Shown: piece after piece, positions 21,750-33,669 of the stretch
Layout of the letters: every line of letters begins with the position of its first letter
Numbering within the stretch: position 1 is the stretch's first letter
Assembly (NCBI GenBank): GCA_030549335.1
Contig: CM060189.1
Coordinates: 54,740,953-54,804,952 of the forward strand
Reading direction: 5' to 3'
DNA from: Pontederia crassipes
Lineage: Eukaryota; Streptophyta; Magnoliopsida; Commelinales; Pontederiaceae
DNA length: 64,000 nt
Made by a program: the position numbers and the translations under genes
The notes under the pieces: generated by a model
What the model saw: only the letters and a program-made list of their open reading frames with translations
Databases searched by the model: none
What the model was told of the DNA's origin: nothing

Positions 21750-22500
21750 GGATTATCTCATTTTCTCCTCTCCTCTCTCTCCTCTTCGTTTCTCCTCCGC
21801 ACCGCCTCTCCTCCTCTCTAACGCGCGGCTGCCCGACGCCGACGAGCCTCCAACTCCTCTCTCTTTCTCTTCAGCGCTTCACTCCGCGGCGACCTCGTTT
21901 GATGCTCATCACGGCAGATCTGCCCGTCGTGCGACGGCATCCGAGCTCTTCAGCGCTTCACCTCCGCGCGGCGACCTCCTGCGATGCCCATCGTCGCAAA
22001 TCTGCCCGCCGCTGACCCCGCTCTCCTCTCCTTTGCTCTCTCTCCGCGCACGGCGGACGGCTGCGGAGACGGCTGCTTTCTCCTCACACGGCGTGGAGGA
22101 CGGTTACCCCCTGCGCAGCGGCAACCTCCGCGACGACCTCGAGCATCGGATCTCGCCCTTCGTCGATCCCCGACCAGATCTCCGTGTGAAGAGGGCCCGA
22201 TCCAACCATAGGCGAGTAGATCCGTGCGATCCTGACATCGAGCACCCCACCTCGATCTCGCCGAGCGCCACCAACCTCTATCACCTCCGCCGTGGTGCTG
22301 TCGACCTCCGTGACAACCTCCCGCAACCTTGCACCACCGTCGACTCCCGCACACCGAGCGCCGCCACCCCCTCACGCCGCGAGCACGCTGAGCACTGCCC
22401 CATCGCCGCCGAGTTCGACCGCCCCGCCGCTGAGCCCACACGCCGCAATCCCGCCGCGCGTCCTTCATTCATTTGTAATTTTTTTTTGTTTTATTTAGGA
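21750..22500 (+). other. GC-rich leader/first-exon-like region
   Basis: GC content is far above the surroundings. Several overlapping frames are open on both strands (for example 22033-22503 plus and 21950-22468 minus), which is a GC-bias effect, and none shows a recognisable domain. A local tandem duplication is visible: the stretch at about 21870-21935 (CTTCAGCGCTTCACTCC, GGCGACCTC, ATCTGCCCG) recurs at about 21948-22013. It looks like a 5' leader and first exon of a host gene fragment or a retroelement leader. I cannot choose between these. Confidence 0.35.
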
Positions 22501-22543
22501 TGATTATTGTCATATGATTTAAAGCAATTGTTGATGTAATCAG

Positions 22544-22649
22544 GTCGACTTGGCTTTGATGTAAATGCGCTTAAGATATATGAAAAGGTAGTAGAAAATT
22601 TCTATCGTTCTTCGCTCCAGCCGTTGAGATTGGGTTGTCATTCACACGT
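22544..22649 (+). other. Possible internal exon of an unrecognised gene
   Basis: After a plausible acceptor (GTTGATGTAATCAG) the sequence reads GRLGFDVNALKIYEKVVENF followed by YRSSLQPLRLGCHSH without a stop. This is a credible soluble-protein composition in an otherwise stop-rich area. I do not recognise the family. No matching donor is obvious. It may be a captured gene fragment linked to the GC-rich region 50 bp upstream. Confidence 0.3.
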
Positions 22650-23139
22650 TCAAAAATGCATAACTTCTTAATCGTGGGGAGTAATGTTGTGTCCTGCCTG
22701 TTTAGCAATTAAGAATGTATGTTGCTTTTATAAAAGTTATAGATTGTAGACAGCATTAGAATCCGACTTGACGAGTCATTACTACATGTCGGTGTCAGGT
22801 GGTGCTTGGCGTAGATTGTCGGACTTTGGCACCCTGTTATGTCATCTCGCCTTATCATGTCCGAGGTCAGGTGGCGTTTATGTGCCCCGACATATTAATT
22901 CATGAATGCGGAGCGCTCGGTCGACCGAAGAAATGATTAGCTGAATTCCATTTCGTGCACAAAAAGAAATATTAATTAGATGACTCCATTAATAAAATAA
23001 AATAAAATGTCTACTTAAAAAATCAATAAATAAATCATTCAAACTAATCCTAATGTAACTAAAGTATTAATCAATAACTAATTGAAAACTAATATGAAAA
23101 AAATAAATAAAATAAAATAAAAGTAGAAAAAGTTTTGAT
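22650..23139. other. Intergenic sequence, nothing recognised
   Basis: This moderate-GC stretch contains two related pieces, ATGTCGGTGTCAGGTGGTGC and ATGTCCGAGGTCAGGTGGCG, about 70 bp apart, suggesting a small internal repeat. It is followed by an AT-rich run with AATAAAATAAAATAAAA. No gene is seen. Confidence 0.4.
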
Positions 23140-23158
23140 TTATAGTTGTCAGCTTGAC

Positions 23159-24300
23159 TTAGTCCTGATGAAGATCAAGGGCTATTTTGCTCTCCTCTGG
23201 ATTTTTCTCTGTGTTGCTTGGGAGAGAGTTCAATGTACGTCTAGTCAGTTGTGTCACCATATGGCCCAATTGTCTTTTCAAATTTCGAATTGATGCATCC
23301 TGACTAGTGACTCTAGATTCCATATCTTTTTGCAATGATTGCATGGTGTCTATGATTTGTGCCATCATCTCCTGCATGTGATTTGATGATTGATATTGGA
23401 GAGGTTGCCTTTTCGATATATAATCTTTTGGTGGACCAAAAGGTTGGCCTTGATTCTGATTATAGGCAAACTTCGGATTGTGTCTCCAACCATAATCTTG
23501 AAAAATGGGTTGGAAATAAAGTTAACATTTTCAATTTGATTTAAATATGAAGTGTTACCTATAGGGCAATAATTACTTGAATTTCCCATTAGTAATATCA
23601 TTTGCTCAAATTTTTTATTTAGTGACTCCAACTGAGCCACTACTTTAGAAGATTGTACTCCTTGTGCAGCATGTACATCATGAGTTCGGCGAGATGGTCT
23701 CCTTTATTGGATTGACTTGAGGGCTACAACTTCAATAATATCATGTATCCCACTAGGGCGTTTAGATCCCAGCACTGTTCCTCCTAGTTGATTGGTCAAG
23801 CTTATCTTAATTTGCAACTCGTAATCCATGGTACATATCTTCAATCACTTGCAGGAACTCTGGCTAATAGTTCCTTATCTCATTCCCATGCCTCATATAA
23901 TGTCTCATTATTGTCTTGAACAAATACCCTTAACTCTCTTCGATACTTGCCCTGCTTTTTGTGGTGGACAATATTTTCCAACAAACTTTTCTACTGGCTC
24001 ATCCTGCAGGCAAAGTTTTAAACCATGTAGAAGCTTTGTCACGCAAAGATTGTGGAAGAATAAAGTCAGTAGAAACATTATTATTTTTAAAAGTGCTCAA
24101 GGTGACAAAAAAATTGTCAAGGTGGTCGTGAGGGTCTTCATGTAGTCCTCCACAAATTGTGATGCTTGTATCATCCTTACGATAGTCGGATTGATCTCGA
24201 AATTATTTGCATTGATTTCAGGCAGCATAATGCATGATTCTCTATCATTGTATAGACATACTCTCTCGTAGAAAGTTCTTCTTCATCTTCTTGTCGATTA
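23159..24300 (-). pseudogene. gag: Degraded gypsy gag
   Basis: In order along the minus strand, across several frames: LPEINANNFEI, then EDPHDHLDNFF, LPQSLRDKASTWFKTLPAG, then DNNETLYEAWE, and finally QLGHMVTQLTRRTLNSLPSN. These are the conserved capsid-region and C-terminal signatures of Athila/Tat-type gag, whose product packages element RNA. Multiple stops and frame changes separate them (for example the stop right after LPAG). The protein cannot be made as one chain. Confidence 0.78.
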
Positions 24301-25671
24301 TATTTTGGATGCACTATTTCATTTTGTTGTTCCTGTCTCTGATTGTTGTGTGCTTATTCAGCCATCTTTCTAATATTCTTTCTTAATCGACGAGTTGTTC
24401 TTTCAATTTCATTTCATGATCAAATTCCAAAAGTGGATTTGAACTTTTGGTGTGATGTATGGAATTATCAGAAAATTCCAGGATTAGTTGTGATTAGATC
24501 CTCAATAATACTTGCATCAACTAATTGTCAGAAATAAAAATAAAGAAAATAAATTAATAAATAAAATACAAAATAAAATATGTAGATAAAAAACTACAGT
24601 AAAAAAATTTAATTTATTGGCAATGGCTGATTTCGTGACAAAATGAGCTGAAAATTTTAATAATATGAAAAATTCAAATTGAATTGATTGGCTGAAATTA
24701 AATTCCATGCAAATTAGAATTAGAGAAAATTTCGTAATAAATTATGGCATGAAGTACGATAAAAAGAATTCCATGAGTAAAAACAACACCAAATTGTTTA
24801 GAAATTTTAATCGCAAGTCACATATAAAACTCTCTGAAATTTGAAGACGTGAAATTTCCAAACGATAGAGTCGCCAAACTATATTAAAAAATAATTATAT
24901 CAATTTATAACTCTCGAATAATCCCCATAACCCGATAAGGCGTAAATAAAACTCCGTAAAATGATTGGGGCCAAACTTCCGGAGGAGTCAAGAAAAAAAT
25001 CCAAAACCCAAGATTAACATGGAGAAAATATTAATAATTAATCATCACGGCCGAAAGAGAATTAAATTGACTCCTGGGCGTAAAAATTAATTAAATCCCT
25101 GCAAACAAACCCTCCGCGTAAGAACCAAAATGATGTCGACAACTTGATTTACTTGTCCGCCAAACAGAAAGTTGTCCACGCCTCGACCAAAACAAAATTG
25201 TATCAGCAAATTGAAAGTCATATTAATCCAACTCTTACGTATAAAGCAAGGAGACAAATGATAAGAATTATGACCGACAAAAGAATAAAAGTCACACCGG
25301 GTGTAAGCGGATTAAGTCGAAACTTGACCCAAATAGGGCGCAAAATAGAGACCATATGTAAATTGGCTGATACAAAGTCAAATCAATATAGTACGCATTA
25401 ATCATGGCGAAAAACAAAGTTCCGAAAATCAAACATGTCTGCGCAAAACAACCGAGAGCCAACAAATTCTATACTAATCCGAAAATAAATGAAAATCTCG
25501 TGAATTTTTATCTGCAGAAGAAAAAGAATTATTAAATTATTTACACAAATAATACAACAATACATATTCACATCAGATAAATATTTATAGAAAATTACAG
25601 AAAAAGAATTTACAAAAAATTATTTACATCTCCTAATAATTTATAAACTGAGAAATCAATTAATAAATATT

Positions 25672-25688
25672 TCCGGCAACGGCGTCTA
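25672..25688 (-). promoter_or_regulatory. Primer-binding site of the gypsy element
   Basis: On the minus strand, TAGACGCCGTTGCCGGA lies five bases after the LTR end. It matches the aspartate-tRNA-type primer site of Athila/Tat elements (TGGCGCCGTTGCCGG) except for changes at the first bases. Confidence 0.7.
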
Positions 25689-25693
25689 AAACT

Positions 25694-27426
25694 TGATGTG
25701 TAAAATTATGTAGCAAAATAAAATCGCTAGCAAGTGCACTAGTCGCGCAAGTAATATAATAAATAAGAATAAGGAGTATCGAACCACGAGGAATATTATT
25801 AATTCAATATCTAATTTTATAAATTAATAAGAGAGGAAAAACATAAGTTTTGAAAATAAGTCTTCTAATTATAAAATAAATATTAAAATAAGATAATAAT
25901 AAGATAAGATAATGGTGTTGAAGTTGGTCTTAGGATGATAACAAATTAAGGATAAATATGTGAACCAGAAAAGAAAAATTTAAATTCTTAAGATGGATTA
26001 GGAATTTTCCTAAATTATTAATTTATAAGATTAAAATCACAGAGTCCACAAATTGATAATTCTACTATTTAATCAAGCAAATCAAAGTATTTTAAATTTA
26101 ATCAAAATTTGAACTCCCACAAACTAGTATTCATGCAGATGAGATTAAAATTAAGATGCATTAATATGAAAATCTTAGACTATTAATCACCCCACAAACT
26201 AGTATAGATTAACAGACCACACAGGTCTAATTCTCCACACACTAGACCTATGTTAATTTTTAATTCCATAATAATTCATTCAATTTAATTAAATAAAATA
26301 TGAAATCAAGTAGTCCACAAACCGGTAATTACTTAACTCATAAATTCAAATAATTAAATCAAAAGCATTAAACACAACTAAAAATTGATCAAAAGAATTT
26401 TAATAATAAAATGAGGGCTCACAGAGTTTCCCTTCAATAATAATCTCCTAAAATAAAATAATTAAAACATGGAGTTCATCCTAGAATTGTAGAGAGATAA
26501 TAACAAAATACAAATGATAATTGGAAGAATTACACCAGGAATAAATCAAGGCCCTTGGATGTCGTCGAAGGGATCGGTCGTCTGATCAAATCTCTCTCTT
26601 GGTCGAAGCCTACTGACTCTCGACTCGCCATAGAAGAAAACCACACTTCAAAGCACAAATTGAATCGATGATTTTGTCATCTATTTATAGGTGCGAACGA
26701 GACTTCAATTGATTATGGGCGTAAATCGTACGGATGGATTTAAATTCACTGGATAAAAGTTGATATGGCCTCTCTGGGTTTCGGCCAAAATGATTACTTC
26801 TTCTAATCATTACGCCCAAAATGATAGATTCTTCTTATCTTTACTCCCTTCTTCTAATCTCGGCCAAAATGATAAGTTCTTTCAATCATTACGCCCAAAA
26901 TTATGTCATACATCGATTGTTGACCAATAAGTTTCAGCCATGCATGGATTAGTTCATGTTACGCCCACAAAATCAAATTGCATTTCTTTAACCCCCAAGG
27001 AAGTTGACGTAAGATTTATCTAATGAAGGTGATAACCTCATTTTTACGCTCGTAATGTGATCATCTCGGCCAACATGTGATAAGATCTTGGAGTAAAGAT
27101 AATTCCTTCATACTTATTTTGCTCAAAATCTGATTGTGATGTGGTTTACGACCGATAGTTCCAATGATAGTGCCATTTTGCCTATAATAATTCTCTTGTG
27201 GATGATAATATTTTTTACACCTTATCTCATTTGCCGACATCCTTGCAAAATAATTATAAAAATTAAGTAAATCCCTTCTTATTAAAATATTTAAGGCATT
27301 AATAACTAAAATTGATAAATCCGAAATTATGACTAAAATTGACCTAAAATGATGCATGCCATGATCAAATTACAGAAAAATTAATTAAAATAATAAACTA
27401 AAATATGTTATAATTTGCATGCATCA
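25694..27426 (-). mobile_element. 5' LTR of the gypsy element
   Basis: The 1733-bp sequence starts TGATGCATGC and ends ACACATCA on the minus strand, a perfect 5-bp terminal inversion TGATG...CATCA, and is followed directly by the primer site. Near its 3' end it contains GATTTTATTTTGC and a TACTCCTTATTCTTATT run. It has no coding capacity. Confidence 0.75.
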
Positions 27427-27574
27427 AGGACCCCTAACAACAATATGGCTTGGTGTTGGAAAACTGTTGGGACTGTTATTCAGGATATTAGGCTCGGTCA
27501 CCAAATCTAGATTGGAACTGGAGTCTCCACCAGAGTGTTCCTTGATCTATGGTTATCATGTATTCCTTTCACGT

Positions 27575-29585
27575 TATAATGCCCCCAAAATGTACCCCGC
27601 CATGTGGCCGAATATACTCCAGGGTCGTTATGAGACATGACTTACATGTATAATAATTTGACCAAAATAAGACTTTGACTGGTCAACATAATAGGGGCAT
27701 AATTGCGGAAGGAAGCATAGTTATCATTTGATTAAAAAGAGGTATAATTAAAATGAATGCAGAAGTCTTAACACGATAACATAACTAAGTCTCACATAAT
27801 CTAAACATGATAGTTTGCATAAATAAATACAACTCGACGAAAATAAAAAGGAACCTGAAGAGACTCGATTTCATGTGCAAAGATCACCACGAGCTCGATC
27901 TATCGCCTGCGCCATCATCCTTTTTACTAGGATTGGTTATTACCTATGACATTGAATACACAGGGGAGGTGAACCTCCCTGTGAGCTTTGACGCCCAGTA
28001 CATAATAGTCATATGACATATAAGCAGTAATGACATCATAAATATAATCATAAATGATAGAGTCATGTGGCCATAATTGGTGCAATAACATCATGATCAA
28101 GAGGCATGACATGGAATGGCATAGCAGATATGATAATATGATAAGTGTAACAAGAAGGATAACATAATCGTCTTTAAATTCATATGACATAGTCTATCAT
28201 AAGAATTAGAATCAACATCATAAAGGATCATAATATCATTGGGCATTGCCCATCATCATAATCATAATCATCTTTTCATCTTTATTATGTTACACTTATC
28301 TTGGAGTATCTTTCAACTCCCTTTAACATAGGCCGGTGGAATATCTTTCGACTCCCTTTTGGCCAAGTTGACCGTCGTCAACAAAATATAAGAAGAGCTC
28401 TTCGTTTAGTATTTTCCATCTTTTATCTTTTTATAGTATAACTAATATTTGAGGTTTCAGGATTAAAGATCATGTTGATTGAGAGAAGATTTGTCTCAAG
28501 ATAAAAATTATAATAACATCATATTTTTTGGCATGACAGAAAGATAAACAAACAATTAGAATTAACTGTGGGCTACAACCATTGTAGGATGGGTTTGAGT
28601 GATATAAAGATAAGGAATTCGAATGACTACTTCTGTAACTGCTATGATGCCATACGTTGCTATAACAAACATGAACTATACTTGGGTGTAATAATTCCAT
28701 GCAACTGCTACAGTACTCCGTGGTACTGTAGCAACCGAGAGCTGCCAACTAGCTAAAAGGTGTAAAAGGAAAAATGTGTACTAAATACATGACATACATC
28801 TGTCAGAAATACTTTTATTACTTGAGTATTACGGTGAAAGAGAGATAATGCTTAGGCTGCAGATCAGATGAATCATAGCATAAGTAGATAATATATTTAT
28901 ATAGAAACATGGATTGACACACTCGTAATAATCTGCTACTGTACTTTTAGGTACCGTAGCGGTATGTATACTATCTTATCATATGAGGGTATATTGAAAC
29001 TATAGTGCCATGCGCATCTCCTGTACATCTCATATACTATTTAGGTGTGATTAAAAAGATTCTAATGCTCCCAGAAGAACCGACCTGTTAGCGTTAAACA
29101 TGAATAGATTTCATCTCTAGACTTATATGATCAACAATATAGTAATGCAGATGCACATGTGCCGGCTGTAACAAATGTCAAATCACACTAGGCATGGAGG
29201 GCGAGATGGCAAACACGTATAATTATATATATATAGTTTTCTTTTAATTCAGAAGACAGATCATGATGGTGTCCTAGTGCAGTGCACCAAGAATCAAAGC
29301 AGACAGAGAAAAATCCTAAAAAAGGTGTACCTTTTTCCTTCGAATGCCACAAAAATCAGATCTGATGTCCTCGACGTCGACGTCTCCCACAGCGGCTTGG
29401 TGCTTCTTTCTCCTCTCCTGCTATCACAATGCAGATCAAAAACACCCCGCCGTCATCTTAAGTTTTCTAGGGATTTATTAATATAATAAGGTAGCGAGGG
29501 TTTCGTGGGGGTAATGGACGGTTACGAGAATGAGTCAAGATATTTTATTATTATTGTTTTTTTAACGAAGTTGTGGAACGTTACA
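27575..29585 (-). mobile_element. Tekay/Del-like solo LTR inserted in the L1 LINE
   Basis: On the minus strand this 2011-bp sequence starts TGTAACGTTCCACAACTTCG and ends TTTTGGGGGCATTATA. It is flanked by a 5-bp target duplication CACGT (27570-27574 and 29586-29590). The L1 reading continues across it. No internal region is present, so it is a solo LTR left by LTR-LTR recombination. The terminal ACA has changed to ATA. Reading frames at 27927-28190 and 28470-28748 lie in the LTR and are not genes. Confidence 0.82.
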
Positions 29586-30511
29586 CACGTGGTGTCCGAC
29601 TTTTATCAACATTAATTTTTTGGATGCTTTTGATTCTATGAAGTTTTCTGATCTTTGATTACAATTGAAATTCGAATTTGCTTTTGGATATTTTTGGAGA
29701 GGCCTTGGTTTCACGTATTTTATCTATGCACCTTCCGGCTCATGCTTGGATGACATGTGGGTGTGGTCTTCAAATTCTCATGGTTCTACAAGTTTCAGAG
29801 CTGTATATGATATCTTAAGTTGCTGGTCCTTGCCGACGTGGGATCTGAACTGCACATCTAGAATAAAGTATGGCATATTCCTATCCCGCCCAAGATCCAT
29901 ATTTTTTTGTGCAAACTGCTCCATAACCACCACGGATATTATAGGCCAGTTCAATTCCTGCCCACTGCAATAGGGAAATTGAGTCTTCCTGCCCACTGCA
30001 ATTTTGGTCACCTGTTCAGTCCAATGTGAATTTTAGTTTTGAACTGTTTGATTCTTGGCCAACCGACTCTTGGGTCTTGAGGGCCGCAACCTAAATCCCA
30101 GCTCAAAGTTAAAATTGCAATTGCTTTTTGTCTCGGAACCATCGGAATAAGTTGTGCAACCATCCCGACTATCCGGTAAAAAGTTCTAGCTCATTTTAAT
30201 GAGTTCACACCACATATCTGAGGCCCTTCTCCAATGCCCAATTCGGGTCTGGTGGGAGCCCCCTCCTCCCACCTAGGTGAAGTCATCTCGGACGGCTCCT
30301 TTATCGGAGTCGAGGATGGGGGAGCCAAAGTTTTAATCCAATCAACTGATGGTTCTTTCTTGAATTTAGGTAGGAGCAATGCATCTATATTGCAATTAGA
30401 GGCTTATGGACTATTCAAAGGAATTAGATGGTGCCAGATAAGAGGATTTTAGAATGCCATATTGGAAAGCGACTCACAAATTTTGGTATAGCTTGCCCAC
30501 AAACAAGACAA

Positions 30512-30538
30512 CCCCCCCCCCCCCCCCCCCCCCCCCCC
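30512..30538. repeat. 27-base C homopolymer
   Basis: A perfect C run inside the RNase H part of the L1 relic, between ACAAGACAA and TTGGATAATC. It is similar in length to the tract at 3738-3766 but in an unrelated context. Confidence 0.9.
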
Positions 30539-30976
30539 TTGGATAATCTGGCATTATGTAAACAACATATTAATTTTTTTTATGTCTTTGAAATCAGGCA
30601 CCGCTTAAGAGAAGTTAATGGTGTGACTGATTTTCTAGCAAATTTTAGATGTTGACGTTCCAGTATGGGCGATATTATATGGGAGCAAGACCCCCGGTCT
30701 CCTCCATCATTTGTTTCTCATAATAGATAATATATGGGAGCAAGACTTTTGGTTTTCATCATAATAGATAATTTTCTTTCTCAAAAAGAAATTGCATTTC
30801 TTACTTTGATGACAATATTTTATATTAATTATTAATAAAATAAACTATAATATTATGATAATGATCATAATGAATTAATGTTCATTAAAATAAGAGGAAA
30901 ATGTATATGTAAAGCATTTGACATAGAATGTGTGTAGAGCACTAATTTTACTTATAAACATAATAAAATAATTATA

Positions 30977-33669
30977 TATTAATTTAAAATATATATTAAA
31001 TAGTAATATATAAGATTAATAAAATGATTAAATCAAGATCATGGAATTATTAGATGGACGTGATCAAACTATGATAACAAATATGAGTAATTCAAATATT
31101 GTAATTTATTTAACCTTAGATGATATATTTTTATGGTCAAATTAACCAAATAAATATATATTATTTCATCTAAGAATAAGCAATTTAATCATAAATTATA
31201 ATTAATTAATTAATTAATTAATAAGAAATAAGCACTCTGCAATGAGGTGCTCTACATATTCATTAACCTAAACGAAGTCTTAGCACTAAATATTTAATGT
31301 CTTAACTCTATTAATTTTTTACAATATATAAATAATTATTTAGTTGTTGGAATAATTAAAATTAGATATGATAACAATATTTGTTGATATAGTTATCCTA
31401 TATACTACAATATTTTCAAATTTTTGTTTTTAAATAATTATTACTTTATTATAATATCATCATGGTATCTAGAAATTAATTATGAAAAATTCATAATGTT
31501 GTTTATTTATATTTGTTAAATTCAATATTTGTACCTTAGCTATAATATGAAAATAAAGTTAGATATCATAACTACAATTCAATATTTGTACCTTAACTAT
31601 AATATATAGTTATGAAAATAAAGGGCACTTTCAAATTTAGCATCATATTTGATACATTTGATACATTAGAGCACATCTGTATGTGTTTAAAAAAAGTTTA
31701 TACATGTATATTTTTATATTTCTCTCTATCAAATAAAAATATTAAATATTATTGTAACATCATAAAATTTCATTCTCAAATGTCAAATACGATTTTCTAC
31801 TATTGCAACGAAAACTTAAACCAATAAAATTAAATTAAATAATCTTTCAAATATAGCAGAATACTTAATCAAAACATGTTATAGAACTGGACTCTAATAG
31901 CCATTATTAAAAACATCTTTTGAAAACATAGTCAAAAGACTCCAAATTATCATGACTCTTTATATCATATACCATTGTGCAATTTTTTTCGTCATGAGCT
32001 AAACCGCTATCATCCATACTTTAGTTACCTGCACGGATCCAGTGTGCAGGGTTTTCTGTTTAGAGTATTTAAAAGTCATGCAGTGCAATGCCATGATCCT
32101 AAATACGATACTACATGATTTGCATATTCATTTTCATATGATAGAAAAATAGACATATGCATGTCATATACTGAACATATAATTTTACATGTCAATCAAT
32201 AACAATAATCTATCATCATGCATATAATATGAAAGCATGGTAAGACATGTAAAATTAATCGTCATCATACTTTTAGTACGAGAACATTCATAACAATCAT
32301 ACAATTCCATAGGTACATTAATTATGATAGACAAATAAATATTCTAAGATCACAAGGCACCAAGAGGGAGTGTGAATTGGTGTTAAAATCGTCGCGAAAA
32401 CTTAAAATTGTTTCGTTAATATTTAAACCAACACAAAAGCGATCATATCACATACATATAATAAGGTAGAAAGGAGAGAGAAAGACAAACACAAAGTGCA
32501 CGATAATTTGATTTGTTGATGAGATTCGACCACACCTAGGTCTACGTCCCCGCCTTAACTTCTCGACCTCGAGACCGTCAGATATTCTACTAAACACCCT
32601 TCCTTCGTTTCAAATAGAGGAAGCAAGAAATTCTTTACAATACACCACCTTTTCTCCGCTTTGAGAGGTAAGACACACCTCTCATCATAGGAAGCTTATC
32701 TTTTCTCTAGTACGAGAGGTAAGATAAAATATCTTTTACACAGGAACTCACACCAAATCTTTGAGACATCATCTTTTAGAGAAGTTATGACTGTCCTATA
32801 ATGGCTATGGTCCCCCGTCATCACGAAGCTATTGTTAGTGCTACTATTGGAGGGCGGCTTGCCATGATTTGATCTCCCACTAGCCTACATGAAAGAGACA
32901 AAGAGTTTTCCTTAATTGACTGACCGCTCCCTATTGAATTGAATAACTCCAAAGATTGAATTGAATTGAATGAAAATTGAATTGAATTGAATTGAATGAA
33001 AATTGAATTGAATTGAATCGAATCATGGTCAGTTGGATGTTGGCGTTGACCGGCTTTGCCTCCGCCAATCGAATGAATTGAGATTGTTATTGGTCGATAA
33101 CCATTGATATTGGTATGCAATTGAAATCGTTAAATCGGATAGCGTCATAGTGATCATGCATAATTGTTAATTGATTGGTCCTATGACCTCTTACTTGATC
33201 ATCTTTATTGATTTATGTCTTTATTGATATTGATTATTGATCTCTATCCTGTCATATTGATCTCTCTATTGCTCTATTGTTTATCATTTCTTATTGATAT
33301 TGATTTATTGAGCACTTTTGATTTATTGTATATTGTTATGGTTAGACGACGTACTGAGTATTTTTATACTCATGGGTTTTCTCCTGCATCTAGATTCATG
33401 CAGGTGAGATGATAGAAGATAGTGATGTAGGTGGTCAGGCTCAATGACTGAAATGTTGCACATGGTGTAGGATTTAGTCCTACTAGATTATTGGATTAGC
33501 TTTTATTTTCCGCATATTTAGTATGGAGTCATGAACATTTCTAGCTCCTTTTAGACGATCTTATTATTATTTCCGCATTTTATAGAGTTCATTTTCCACA
33601 CAAATAATTTTAATAGAATAGTGTAACGTCTTTGGGACGACTCTGAGAAAGTCACGTGGGGGAGTTACA
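30977..33669. repeat. Inverted repeat arm 2
   Basis: This is the reverse complement of 1-2690 with small differences: 776 bp of AT-rich flank (30977-31752) and then the LTR (31753-33669). The two arms enclose about 28 kb, including the foreign-looking block, all of duplication copy A and the gypsy and L1 relics. The bases at 30861-30976 just outside are AT-rich with no gene. Confidence 0.85.
31753..33669 (+). mobile_element. Tekay/Del-like LTR (arm 2 copy)
   Basis: It starts TGTAACATCATAAAATTTC and ends GTGGGGGAGTTACA, 1917 bp, with TACTGAGTATTTTTATACTC about 300 bp before the end. No gag or pol follows. Instead, 185 bp of the sequence that precedes this LTR (31569-31752) is repeated right after it (33670-33854), and a third LTR copy starts there. 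The left flank base context (attat) matches that of the arm 1 LTR. Confidence 0.72.

Larger units (their letters stand above)
23140..27426 (-). mobile_element. 5' half of a Ty3/gypsy (Athila-like) retrotransposon
   Basis: Read on the minus strand it has a 5' LTR (27426 down to 25694), a tRNA primer site, an AT-rich leader and a decayed gag (about 24300 down to 23159), then stops before protease, reverse transcriptase or integrase. There is no second LTR. Truncation or a deletion has removed the 3' half. The gag motifs and the primer site fit the non-chromovirus (Athila/Tat) branch. Its 5' LTR abuts the L1 LINE at 27427. Confidence 0.78.
27427..30860 (+). mobile_element. L1-type LINE 3' part, split by a solo LTR
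   Basis: Segment one (27427-27574) reads NNMAWCWKTVGTVIQDIRLG, then IGTGVSTRVFLDLWLS, the region just after the reverse transcriptase domain. Segment two resumes at 29591 with DDMWVWSSNSHGSTSF (the zinc-binding zf-RVT region). From about 30297 comes an RNase H domain: ISDGSFIGVEDGGAK, QLEAYGLFKGIRWC, ILESDSQILV and HRLREVNGVTDFLANF. Frameshifts and stops are frequent, and a 27-base C tract interrupts the RNase H. The 5' part, including endonuclease and polymerase, is missing, cut off by the gypsy LTR. The exact 3' end is uncertain. Confidence 0.75.

Noticed and set aside
22033..22503. 156-residue arginine/proline-rich frame
   Set aside because: Open in several frames on both strands because of GC content, with no domain and a local tandem duplication inside.
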